A DNA stretch of 64,000 bases from Woeseiaceae bacterium. Lineage in GTDB: Bacteria > Pseudomonadota > Gammaproteobacteria > Steroidobacterales > Woeseiaceae. Below the pieces are notes generated by a model, which worked only from the letters and a program-made list of their open reading frames with translations, was not told the DNA's origin and did no database searches. Below are positions 1 to 7,631 of this stretch, piece by piece (positions within the stretch are counted from its first letter, which is position 1; each line of letters starts with the position of its first letter). The stretch spans positions 62,001 through 126,000 of the forward strand of contig JANQLK010000057.1 in NCBI GenBank assembly GCA_028280615.1. The letters run 5' to 3'. The translations under genes and the position numbers were made by a program.

Positions 1-1151
1 CGCATTCCGATCTCGACAACGCCGTGGCCGCGTATCGCGGCGGCGCGTTCGAGTACCTGCCCAAACCGTTCGACATCGACGAGGCGCTGGAACTCGTCAA
101 CAAGGCCGCCCGCAGCGACGGTGATCAGGACCTTGCCGCGACCGCCCGCCGGCACCGCGCGATCCCGTCGCTGATTGGCGAGGCGCCGGCGATGCAGGAG
201 GTGTTTCGCTCGATCGGACGGCTCGCGGGCTCGAGCATGAACGTTCTGATCACGGGCGAGTCCGGCACGGGCAAGGAACTCGTCGCGCGGGCCCTCCACG
301 AGCACAGCCCGAGAAAGGACCGGCCATTCGTTGCGCTGAACACGTCCGCGATCGCGGCCGAACTGCTCGAGTCGGAACTGTTCGGCCACGAAAAAGGCGC
401 GTTCACGGGCGCCGACGCCCGCCGCATCGGCCGATTCGAGCAGGCCGACGGCGGTACGCTGTTCCTGGACGAGATCGGCGACATGTCGCTCGCGCTGCAG
501 ACGCGGCTCTTGCGCGTCCTCGCGGAAAGCGAGTTCTATCGCGTTGGCGGCCAGACCTCGATCAAGGTCGACGTGCGGGTCATCGCGGCCACCAACCAGG
601 ACCTCGTTCGCGAAGTCGCCGAGAAGCGCTTCCGCGAAGACCTGTTCCACCGCCTGAACGTCATTCACATCAACACGCCTCCCTTGAGGCATCGGCGCGA
701 AGACATACCGCTGCTGCTCAATCACTACTTCAGCGAGGCCGCAAAAGAGCTCGGCACGAACGTCAAGGTGGTCGACAGCGACGCGATGGAACTCCTGTCG
801 AGCTACGACTGGCCGGGCAACGTCCGCCAGGTCGTCAACGCCGCGCGGCGGCTCACGGTAACGGCCCCGGGCAGCGTGATAACGACCGAGGACATTCCCT
901 TGGACCTCGGCGGCTCCGCCGACCCTCAGCGGGCGAGCAACGACTGGACGACCGGTCTTGCGGCCTGGGCGAAAAAACGGCTCGCGGGCGGCACGACACC
1001 GCTGCTCGACGAAGCCCTGCCCGAGTTCGAGAGAACGCTGATTCGCGAGGCCCTCAATCGAACCCGCGGCCATCGTCAGGAGGCCGCGAAACTGCTGGGC
1101 TGGGGGCGCAATACACTGGCGAGGAAGATGAAGTCCCTGGAGCTCGACTGA
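1..1151 (+). CDS. ntrC: Nitrogen regulation response regulator NtrC, 5'-truncated by the window edge
   Basis: This is a sigma-54-dependent activator that switches on nitrogen-assimilation promoters when phosphorylated by NtrB. The frame is already open at base 3, so only the end of the receiver domain is present (GAFEYLPKPFD, which contains the conserved receiver Lys-Pro). The AAA+ domain follows: Walker A GESGTGKE at about 255-278, the sigma-54-contacting loop GAFTGA at about 396-413, and Walker B GTLFLDE just after. The C-terminus is a Fis-type helix-turn-helix (EAAKLLGWGRNTLARKM). The length after the receiver and the ESELFGHEKGAFTGA context match NtrC rather than a generic activator. ntrB, expected upstream, is outside the window. 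The gene ends cleanly; a short GC-rich segment followed by TTTTCGTTT lies just after the stop and could act as a weak terminator. Confidence 0.93.
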   Translation, partial: HSDLDNAVAAYRGGAFEYLPKPFDIDEALELVNKAARSDGDQDLAATARRHRAIPSLIGEAPAMQEVFRSIGRLAGSSMNVLITGESGTGKELVARALHEHSPRKDRPFVALNTSAIAAELLESELFGHEKGAFTGADARRIGRFEQADGGTLFLDEIGDMSLALQTRLLRVLAESEFYRVGGQTSIKVDVRVIAATNQDLVREVAEKRFREDLFHRLNVIHINTPPLRHRREDIPLLLNHYFSEAAKELGTNVKVVDSDAMELLSSYDWPGNVRQVVNAARRLTVTAPGSVITTEDIPLDLGGSADPQRASNDWTTGLAAWAKKRLAGGTTPLLDEALPEFERTLIREALNRTRGHRQEAAKLLGWGRNTLARKMKSLELD

Positions 1152-1230
1152 CGAAAGCGTTGCCGGTGCCGGCGGGGCCTTTTCGTTTCGAAGGCAGTAG
1201 AATCACAGGCAGATTCTCACCGAGCTAGCG

Positions 1231-1728
1231 ATGACCATCCCCATTCTGCTTGCCGCGCTCGCCCTCGTCGCGGTCAGCTGCCTCGTTTCGCTGATGATCC
1301 TGTTCATGGGCGGCGGACAGTCCGGTCCGGACAGCGGCGGTCTCGTCGTGCTGCAGCTCACGGCGATTCCCGTGTCTGTCGGCATCGCCGCTTACGTAGT
1401 GCTGCTGTTTACGACGGCCTACGGCCGGGCCGACGGTCTCAGGCGGCTCTGGGCCGCGATGCCGCAGTGGCTCCTGTTCGGCTACGTACTCATCAACTCG
1501 CTGACGCTCGCCGGGGAACTCGCGAACTTCGTGATCTACCGCGCCATGGGTGAGCCCATCCCGTACCTCGAGCACGTGCCGTTCGTGGCGCTGCTCGCCA
1601 CGACGACGGCGTTTCTCCTGCTGTACGCCCGCCAGCAGGCGAACAACGGACCGGCCCTGTCGGGCCGCTGGGCGCCGCCCGATCCGCCGGGCACGCGCGG
1701 CGAACCCTGGGAAGATGATCGCTGGTAG
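1231..1728 (+). CDS. Small integral membrane protein of unknown function
   Basis: This 165-residue protein has about four hydrophobic segments, at roughly residues 3-26, 40-62, 77-96 and 111-131. They are followed by a hydrophilic, proline-rich tail that ends in several acidic residues and a Trp. I do not recognise a family. It starts with ATG 79 bases after ntrC and has ordinary high-GC codon use. It meets the pyrD-like gene tail to tail with only 11 bases between the stops. The even spacing of hydrophobic segments and the absence of charged residues within them support a real inner-membrane protein. Its job cannot be told from its neighbours. Confidence 0.7.
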   Translation: MTIPILLAALALVAVSCLVSLMILFMGGGQSGPDSGGLVVLQLTAIPVSVGIAAYVVLLFTTAYGRADGLRRLWAAMPQWLLFGYVLINSLTLAGELANFVIYRAMGEPIPYLEHVPFVALLATTTAFLLLYARQQANNGPALSGRWAPPDPPGTRGEPWEDDRW

Positions 1729-1739
1729 GACTGTGTCGC

Positions 1740-2675
1740 TCAGCCGAGCTGGCCGACGAGCTCCGCGACGTTCGAGAAGCCGTGCCGCTCGAGGTAAGCG
1801 GCAATGCCTGCATTGATCTTCGGGCAAACCAGCGGATCGTAAAACAGCGCCGTGCCGACGCCGACGGCGGTCGCGCCCGCGAGCAGGAATTCGATCGCAT
1901 CCGCGGGCGTCACGATTCCGCCCTGGCCGATGATCGGCACGCCGTGCGGCTTTGCGACCTCGTAGACCTCGTGGACCTTCAGGAGCGCGATCGGTTTGAT
2001 CGCGGGACCCGACAGTCCGCCCTGCCGGTTGCCGATCACGGGCGTTCGCGACTCGATGTCGATGGCCATGCCCGTTAGCGTGTTGATGACGGCAAAGCCG
2101 TCGCTGCCGGCCTCGATGCACAGCCGCGCGTTTTCCTGGATATCGGTCTGGTTCGGCGACAGCTTGGTGATGATCGGCTTGTCGGTCTGCGCGCGGCACG
2201 CGGCAACGACGCGCGCCGACATCTCCGGGTCATTACCGAACTGGATGCCGCCCTCCTTGACGTTCGGACAGGAGATGTTGATTTCGATCGCATCGATGGC
2301 CGAATCGTCGAAGCGCTTCGTGACCCGCTCGTATTCCTCGATCGTCGAGCCCGAGACGTTGGCGAGAAACCGGGTCTCGGAGAAATCGAGGCCGGGCAGG
2401 ATGTCGTCGACGACGGAGTCGACGCCCGGGTTCTGCAGGCCGATCGCGTTGAGCATGCCCTCCGGCGTCTCACAGACTCGGTGCGGCGGGTTGCCGAGCC
2501 GGGCGTCGCCGGTCGTGCCCTTGAGGACGACGCCACCGACGTCAGCGTTCGAGAAGCCCTCGACCCGCGTGTACTCCTCGCCGAAGCCGACGCAGCCGGA
2601 CAAGAGCACGATCGGTGAATTCATCGCGAGGCCGCAGAGGTCGGTTGCCAGCGGATTCGAGTTTTGTGCGCTCAT
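1740..2675 (-). CDS. pyrD: Dihydroorotate dehydrogenase-like protein (class 1B type, no adjacent PyrK)
   Basis: This FMN-dependent TIM-barrel enzyme of 311 residues probably oxidises dihydroorotate to orotate in pyrimidine synthesis. Family signatures are visible. They include VVLKGTT near the N-terminus, the catalytic loop NISCPNVKEGG with a Cys base as in class 1 enzymes, the lysine-bearing KLSPNQTD, the GGLSGPAI flavin segment, and the phosphate-binding GQGGIVTPADA and GATAVGVGTALF. The start chosen is the ATG at 2675, which gives MSAQNSNPLATDLCG. Longer reading frames would run into the divergent trmL gene. Class 1B enzymes normally work with the iron-sulfur/FAD subunit PyrK, and no pyrK lies nearby. 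Most gammaproteobacteria use membrane class 2 PyrD, so this may be a second or divergent enzyme. Dihydropyrimidine dehydrogenase (PreA) is less likely because its catalytic loop differs. Confidence 0.85.
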   Translation of the reverse strand: MSAQNSNPLATDLCGLAMNSPIVLLSGCVGFGEEYTRVEGFSNADVGGVVLKGTTGDARLGNPPHRVCETPEGMLNAIGLQNPGVDSVVDDILPGLDFSETRFLANVSGSTIEEYERVTKRFDDSAIDAIEINISCPNVKEGGIQFGNDPEMSARVVAACRAQTDKPIITKLSPNQTDIQENARLCIEAGSDGFAVINTLTGMAIDIESRTPVIGNRQGGLSGPAIKPIALLKVHEVYEVAKPHGVPIIGQGGIVTPADAIEFLLAGATAVGVGTALFYDPLVCPKINAGIAAYLERHGFSNVAELVGQLG

Positions 2676-2696
2676 CGGATGCGGCATTCTACAGGA

Positions 2697-3161
2697 ATGT
2701 TTTCGGTCATCCTCTACGAACCCGAGATACCGCCGAACACCGGCAACATCATCCGGCTGTGCGCCAACACGGGCTCGTCGATCCACCTCGTAAAGCCGCT
2801 GGGTTTCGAGCTTTCCGACAAGCGCCTGCGCCGCGCAGGCCTCGACTACCACGAGTTCGCCGAGCTTGCCGTACACGAATCGCTGTCAGACTGCCTCGCG
2901 GCGCTCGATGAGCCGCGCGTGTTCGCGCTCAGTACCCGGGGCGGCACGCGCTACGATCGTCCGGTATACGCGCCGGGGGATGCGCTCCTGTTCGGCCCCG
3001 AAACCCGCGGCCTGCCGCAGGCCGTGCTCGATGCACAGCCGCCCGAGCGGCGGCTCAGGCTGCCCATGCAGCCCGGCGTGCGCAGCCTGAACCTGTCGAA
3101 TGCCGCCGCCGTCGTCCTGTACGAGGCCTGGCGCCAGCGGGATTTCGCGAACGGCGGCTGA
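2697..3161 (+). CDS. trmL: tRNA (cytidine(34)-2'-O)-methyltransferase TrmL
   Basis: This SPOUT-class methyltransferase of 154 residues 2'-O-methylates the wobble base of certain leucine tRNAs, using S-adenosylmethionine. All three knot motifs are present: NTGNIIRLCANTG at residues about 14-26, LFGPETRGLP in the middle, and RSLNLSNAAAVVLYEAWRQ near the C-terminus. I chose the ATG at 2697, giving MFSVILYEPEIPPNTGN, because that is where family members begin. The upstream in-frame extension overlaps the divergent pyrD-like start. The gap to that gene is 21 bases, so the two share a very compact divergent start region. The gene ends 6 bases before the convergent flavoprotein gene. Confidence 0.93.
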   Translation: MFSVILYEPEIPPNTGNIIRLCANTGSSIHLVKPLGFELSDKRLRRAGLDYHEFAELAVHESLSDCLAALDEPRVFALSTRGGTRYDRPVYAPGDALLFGPETRGLPQAVLDAQPPERRLRLPMQPGVRSLNLSNAAAVVLYEAWRQRDFANGG

Positions 3162-3167
3162 CGGCGT

Positions 3168-4673
3168 TCAGACGTCGGTCACAGGCTCGATGTTGCTGTT
3201 CATCCGGAACAGGTTGCCCGGGTCGTACTTGCCCTTGACGCGGGTCAACCGTTCGTAAGCCGGGCCATAGTTGCCCGACACCGCGTCGCCCTCGTACTCG
3301 ATGTTGTCGTAGTAACCACCCGTGAACGGTTGCAGTTTCGCGAACCACTCGCGGCCCGCCGCCATCATTTCGTGGTCCTCTTCCGGATCCTCCCAGAATG
3401 CGAGCACCATGATCATCGTCTCGACGTTGCGATGCGGGAACGCGGTCGCCGTTTCGTCGACGCGTTTGACGGCGCCGCCGGCCGTGTGCGTGAAGAACGC
3501 GAGACGCGGATCCGGCACGAAGCTTTCGAGCATCGTGTCGACGAGCTCGCCGGTGATCTCTTTCACCATGCCATTCTTGGCGTAGGAGCGAATACCGTGT
3601 GCGAGCGTCGAGTCCTCCTGGGTTTGCATGACCATGTAGTCCTGCACCTTGACGTCGTCCATCATCGGCTTGCCGAGTCCCTTAAGCGGCGCGAGCTCCT
3701 TCTCGCCAGCGACCGGGTCGCCGGCATACAGCACCTCCATGGCGACGACGCTCGCGCCATCCGGCATCGTCATCATGGCCGGTCCGACGTACAGATCGTC
3801 GGACAGCCCGTCGTACCATTCGCCGTAGAAACTCAGGACGTCGCGCGCCTGTTCGATCGGCCAGACGATCATGCCCGACAGTACGTTGCGATCGAAGGGA
3901 TGCAGCTGGAACTCGAAGCGCGTGACGACGCCGAAGTTACCGCCGCCACCGCGAATCGCCCAGAACAGCGACGGCTCGTTGTTTTTGCTGACGTGGTGAA
4001 CCTTGCCGTCGGCCGTGACGATCTCCGCCCCGAGCAGGTTGTCGATCGTAAGGCCATGTTTGCGGTTGAGGCGGCCGAAGCCGCCGCCGAGCGTATAGCC
4101 GCCGACGCCCGTGTGCGACACGACGCCCGCCGTCGTGACCAGCCCGTGCTCCAGCGACGCCGTATCGAGATTGTTGAGCAGCGCGCCGCCGCCGACATAG
4201 GCGCGACTGTCGTAGTCGTCGATCGTGACCTGGTTGAGCGCGGACAGATCGATCATGAGCCCGCCGTCGCATACCGATTTGCCCGGCCAGCTGTGGCCGC
4301 CGCCGCGCACCGATACGAGCAGTTGGTTGTCGCGCGCGAAGCTCACGGCCTCGCTGACGTCGCGTTCGTTCGACACCCGGGCGATCAGCGCCGGGTGCTT
4401 GTCGTGCATGCCGTTCCAGATCCGCCGCGCGCCGTCGTAGTCGGGGTGCCCGGACATCATGACGGGCCCCCGGATCGCCTCGCCCAGTTCGCGAATCGCG
4501 GCCCGCTCGAGTTCGATGGACTCGCCGTCCAGAGACACGGCCGGGATGCTCGTGTCGGCCTTTGCGGCGCTCGGCGCGCGCTCACGCTCGCCCTGCCCGC
4601 AGCCGGTCAAAGCCGGAAAACTCGCGGCGATCGATGCCGCCAGCGTCGTCCTGCAAAACTGTCGTCGGTCCAT
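3168..4673 (-). CDS. Exported FAD-linked oxidase with berberine-bridge-enzyme C-terminus
   Basis: This 501-residue flavoprotein has an N-terminal FAD_binding_4 (VAO-type) domain and a C-terminal BBE domain. The FAD-binding segment VRGGGHSWPGKS carries the His (about residue 127) that is covalently attached to FAD in this family. GVGGYTLGGGFGRL is the second FAD loop and lacks the Cys that makes bicovalent enzymes. The BBE tail NYGPAYERL...YDPGNLF is intact. The start at 4673 gives MDRRQFCRTT followed by a hydrophobic stretch and LTGC. That is a twin-arginine signal with a lipobox-like end, so the protein is probably exported folded by Tat and possibly lipid-anchored. Substrates of such enzymes vary (sugars, alkaloids, phenolics) and cannot be predicted here. 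tatABC lies about 15 kb away. Confidence 0.88.
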   Translation of the reverse strand: MDRRQFCRTTLAASIAASFPALTGCGQGERERAPSAAKADTSIPAVSLDGESIELERAAIRELGEAIRGPVMMSGHPDYDGARRIWNGMHDKHPALIARVSNERDVSEAVSFARDNQLLVSVRGGGHSWPGKSVCDGGLMIDLSALNQVTIDDYDSRAYVGGGALLNNLDTASLEHGLVTTAGVVSHTGVGGYTLGGGFGRLNRKHGLTIDNLLGAEIVTADGKVHHVSKNNEPSLFWAIRGGGGNFGVVTRFEFQLHPFDRNVLSGMIVWPIEQARDVLSFYGEWYDGLSDDLYVGPAMMTMPDGASVVAMEVLYAGDPVAGEKELAPLKGLGKPMMDDVKVQDYMVMQTQEDSTLAHGIRSYAKNGMVKEITGELVDTMLESFVPDPRLAFFTHTAGGAVKRVDETATAFPHRNVETMIMVLAFWEDPEEDHEMMAAGREWFAKLQPFTGGYYDNIEYEGDAVSGNYGPAYERLTRVKGKYDPGNLFRMNSNIEPVTDV

Positions 4674-5158
4674 AGCTGCCTCCCCAAACTTTTGCACCAG
4701 TGACACGTACGGGTAAGGATAGATGACGGGTCATGAATCGCGAGGTGGGAACCCGCGCTCTGCCGGCGCTTTTTATTTATCCTTTTGATATTCCGTACTA
4801 TTTTGCCCGGATCGCGCCACGGGCCGGGAATCCGGCCGCCGGGTTTGAATCCGCCGCCATCGGGCACGTCGCCGTGACATCTCGTATCTCGGTTTGCGCT
4901 GTGCAATGGCCTCGGCTATTGTCTTTTTACCGACGCGCCCGGTCGGCCAGCGCCGCTCCGGGGGTCGAGGTCGCAAAGAACGACGCAACAAGAACCACGC
5001 AAGAACTGAAGGATAAGGGACACCCCGACGCCGCACGGCCTGCGTGCGCGTCGAGGGACATTGCGCTCGATTCTCGCTGTTTCAATTCCGTCTCGCCGAG
5101 CCGCGAGCGCACAGTCTCCCGTCGACAGCCGAAAAGCATTCCTGAGGGGGAAACGCCA
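4674..5158. other. 485-base non-coding stretch between flavoprotein and lipoprotein genes
   Basis: No convincing gene is seen here. The reading frame of the downstream lipoprotein remains open through it, but the translation has no domain-like character and the lipoprotein has a strong signal peptide and ribosome site at its downstream end. An AT-rich patch around 4770-4805 (TTTTTATTTATCC...TTTTGATATTCC) stands out in GC-rich DNA and is the likeliest place for divergent promoters. The segment immediately before 5159 contains GAGGGGG, the ribosome-binding site of the lipoprotein gene. Confidence 0.6.
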
Positions 5159-7051
5159 ATGAAACGAGTGATCGTATTGGCAACCAGCGTCGCGATCGTC
5201 GCGATAGCAGGTTGTGCAGTTAATAACCAGTGGAGATCCGGTGCCGATGCCGGCGATGCGACAGCCCCGGCCACCGCAGCCCCGGCCAAGAGATTGACGC
5301 CGTCGATGACGGCGCCCGTGGAGGTCGTCAAGCGCATGCAACATGACCCGAACCGGCGGGTTCGCGTGTCGGGCGACCATGCACACTACCACGGCAGCGA
5401 GGCCAGTCCCGTCGCGATGAGCGATATGCCACGGCTCGTGACCGCCGCGGCCGCGTCGCGCGCGAGTGACGGCGTCGTTCGCGTATCCGGCGGACCCCGC
5501 ATCGAATCGCCCTGGTCGGATGCCAAGGTGGATGCGGCAATGGCCGCCGCGGCGAGCGCCGCGCCGGCCAAGGGCATGCAGAAGATGCACCAGGGGCGCC
5601 GCGGCAAACGGGGGCCTAAGACGCTGACCAATTTCGACGCGATCGGCGCCGAGAACTGCTGCGTCGACCCCGTGCCGTTCGCGGCCACGGTTCCGCCCGA
5701 CCCTGACATCGCCGTTGGCCCGGACCACGTGATCGTCGTCGTCAACGTGACGTTCGCGATCTACGACAAGCGCGGTAACGAGCTGCAGGCGCCGATCGCA
5801 TTCAGCGATTTCTTCGGCGACGTCGACCCCGCCTGCGGCCCCGGCGGCCCGTTCGATCCGGACGTCGTCTACGACGAATCCACGGGACAGTTCGTCATCG
5901 GCATAGACGGAGACGGTACGGACTACTGTATCGCCGCCACGACGGACGGCGACCCGCTGGGTACCTGGAACCGCTACGCTTTTCCCACGGACGTCAACGG
6001 CGAGTTCTTCGACTTCCCGCACATGGGCGTTGGCGTCGACGCGATCTACGTCGGTTCGAACCAGTTTCTGCCCGTGTTCGACGACGATGGCAACTTCTTA
6101 GGCTTTGCCTTCGCGGGCGGCCGCGTATTCGCCGTCAACAAGGACGATCTGCTGTCGGGCGATCCGATCGCGGTCGTGCAGCGACTCATGCCGCGGTTCG
6201 ACGGCACGCCGCAGCCGGCGCAGCTCCACGGCGCGAACACGGGTACCTTCCCGAAGAGTGGCCCGGCCTACATCATGACCGAGGTCTTCGACGGCATTAA
6301 CCATTCGGTGTATGCGTGGAACGATCCGTTCGGCGCCGACGAGTTCGAGCGCCTGGGCGACGTGGACCTCGCCACGGCGTCGGGCGTACCGTGTGACAAC
6401 TTCTCCTGTTTCCCGGTTGCGGTGTCCCAGGCCGGCTCCACCGTGACGCTGGCCGGCAACGACTGGCGCGGCCAGGAAACCGAGTTCCGCAACGGCAAGC
6501 TCTGGACCACGCAGACGATCTCCTGCGACCCCGGCACGGGTACCGTCAACTGCGTGCGCTGGGCGCAGATCGATCCCGGGAAAGTCACGCCGGACTCGAG
6601 CACCGACGGTGTGCTGAACGCGGGCGTGTTCACGGCCCAGGACGGCAACCATCGCTGGTTCCCGTCGCTGGCCGTCGATGCCTGCAACAACATGGCTATC
6701 GGCTACAGCAAGAGCGGCCCGTCGATTTTCCCGTCCGTGGCCGTCAACGGACGCAAGGCGAGGGATCGCAAGGGCAGGCTGCGCCGCGAGATCGACACCG
6801 TGTCGGGCACGGAGTCGTATCGTTCGTTTCAGGACCCGGCAGCGCCGAACCGCTGGGGTGACTATTCCGGCATGACCATCGATCCGGACGGTGAACGATT
6901 CTGGTACGTCGGTGAGTATGCCGGCGAGACTGCCAACGACTTCGCCAACTGGCGTACCTACGTCAGCGAGCACACATTCCGCTGCGAGGCCGACGACGAT
7001 GACGATGACAGCGACAGCGACGATGACAGCGATAGTGACAGCGACGATTGA
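5159..7051 (+). CDS. Large predicted lipoprotein with Asp/Ser-rich C-terminal tail
   Basis: The protein has 630 residues and unknown function. It starts at the ATG preceded by GAGGGGGAAACGCCA, giving MKRVIVLATS...AIAGC, a classic lipoprotein signal with lipobox. Residues 20-150 are Ala/Pro-rich and low in complexity, which suggests a flexible tether. From about residue 155 the sequence has repeated short motifs such as DPDIAVGPDHVIVVVN, FDPDVVYDESTGQFV, HRWFPSLAVDACNN and NRWGDYSGMTIDPDGERFW. These look like beta-propeller blades, and several Cys could form disulfides (for example NCCVD and CDNFSCF). The last 20 or so residues are almost only Asp and Ser, encoded by GAC/GAT/AGC repeats, and may bind calcium or serve as a surface or secretion signal. 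It stands alone, with a hairpin terminator after it. Confidence 0.82.
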   Translation: MKRVIVLATSVAIVAIAGCAVNNQWRSGADAGDATAPATAAPAKRLTPSMTAPVEVVKRMQHDPNRRVRVSGDHAHYHGSEASPVAMSDMPRLVTAAAASRASDGVVRVSGGPRIESPWSDAKVDAAMAAAASAAPAKGMQKMHQGRRGKRGPKTLTNFDAIGAENCCVDPVPFAATVPPDPDIAVGPDHVIVVVNVTFAIYDKRGNELQAPIAFSDFFGDVDPACGPGGPFDPDVVYDESTGQFVIGIDGDGTDYCIAATTDGDPLGTWNRYAFPTDVNGEFFDFPHMGVGVDAIYVGSNQFLPVFDDDGNFLGFAFAGGRVFAVNKDDLLSGDPIAVVQRLMPRFDGTPQPAQLHGANTGTFPKSGPAYIMTEVFDGINHSVYAWNDPFGADEFERLGDVDLATASGVPCDNFSCFPVAVSQAGSTVTLAGNDWRGQETEFRNGKLWTTQTISCDPGTGTVNCVRWAQIDPGKVTPDSSTDGVLNAGVFTAQDGNHRWFPSLAVDACNNMAIGYSKSGPSIFPSVAVNGRKARDRKGRLRREIDTVSGTESYRSFQDPAAPNRWGDYSGMTIDPDGERFWYVGEYAGETANDFANWRTYVSEHTFRCEADDDDDDSDSDDDSDSDSDD

Positions 7052-7110
7052 CGGTCATCGCGCGTGACTGACGGCAATAGTCGAATCGCCGCACCCGGAG
7101 AACGGGCAGG

Positions 7111-7140
7111 CGCCGGCGCAACCGCCGGCGTTTCGCCTTT
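7111..7140 (+). terminator. Rho-independent terminator of the Asp/Ser-tail lipoprotein gene
   Basis: CGCCGGCG (7111-7118) and CGCCGGCG (7123-7130) form an eight-pair GC stem around the loop CAAC. A T-rich tail TTTCGCCTTTC follows. It lies 60 bases after the lipoprotein stop codon. Confidence 0.6.
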
Positions 7141-7146
7141 CGGAGT

Positions 7147-7191
7147 GGAAACGGTGGCGTGCCAAACGGTGGCGTGCCAAACGGTGGCGTG
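7147..7191 (+). repeat. Three-copy 15-base tandem repeat at a gene start
   Basis: The unit AACGGTGGCGTGCCA occurs about three times head to tail between roughly 7150 and 7191, with the third copy ending in GTGGCG. It overlaps the apparent start of the following small gene and supplies several in-frame GTG codons. The true start of that gene, and the length of the protein's N-terminus (PNGGV units), is therefore uncertain and could vary with copy number. Confidence 0.75.
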
Positions 7192-7620
7192 GCGCTCCTC
7201 GCGATAGTGCTCCTGCAGCTCGCCGGGGGCGGTCCGGATCCCGTGCCGTCCATGCTCCTGGAAGTCGATGGCAGGCAGTTCGGTGCGTTTGCGAACCTGG
7301 TACAGGGAAAACAAACGCCGCCGGTCGTTACGCTCCAGCAGGGGCGGCTCGATGCGGCGTTTCTGAAGCTCTGGTGGTCGGGCCTCACGGCCGAAGACCT
7401 CGCAACGGGCAAGCACGAACGGGATGCCGGCACGTGCAAGGGGCGTCGGGTCGACGTTCGCCAGCCGCTGGCGCTCGGCCGGCCCGGCCGGCAGCGAAGC
7501 TGGGCGCTTATGGACGCATGCCCGGTATCCTGGGAGATCGAAGGGCACGCGGACCAGGACGGAAGCCTGGTCGTGAAATCGCTCTCGCTCAGCGTGACGG
7601 GTGTTGCGGCCGAGATGTGA
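7159..7620 (+). CDS. Small secreted hypothetical protein
   Basis: The product is 153 residues if the GTG at 7159 is used; further in-frame GTGs lie in the tandem repeat. After the repeat-encoded PNGGVPNGGV comes a hydrophobic stretch (VALLAIVLLQLAGGG) that could be a signal peptide. The remainder has two Cys (CKGRR and ACPVSW) and segments such as SMLLEVDGRQFGAF and VVTLQQGRLDAAFLKLWWSGL. Their pattern loosely recalls phage tail-tube proteins of the gp19 type, which read a short beta strand, then a 'LKRG' turn, then a Trp-rich helix. That resemblance is my impression only; no other tail genes are near. The gene converges on gpsA with 11 bases between stops. Confidence 0.5.
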   Translation: MPNGGVPNGGVALLAIVLLQLAGGGPDPVPSMLLEVDGRQFGAFANLVQGKQTPPVVTLQQGRLDAAFLKLWWSGLTAEDLATGKHERDAGTCKGRRVDVRQPLALGRPGRQRSWALMDACPVSWEIEGHADQDGSLVVKSLSLSVTGVAAEM

Positions 7621-7631
7621 CGGATGCTGGG

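Noticed and set aside
1152..1200. Terminator after ntrC
   Set aside because: CCGG repeats followed by TTTTCGTTT were seen, but the stem is short and alternative pairings are equal, so it was not listed as a feature.
3330..4703. Long rightward frame opposite the BBE flavoprotein gene
   Set aside because: It is His/Arg/Val-rich with no motif and mirrors a well-supported flavoprotein on the other strand; long antisense frames are common in GC-rich DNA.
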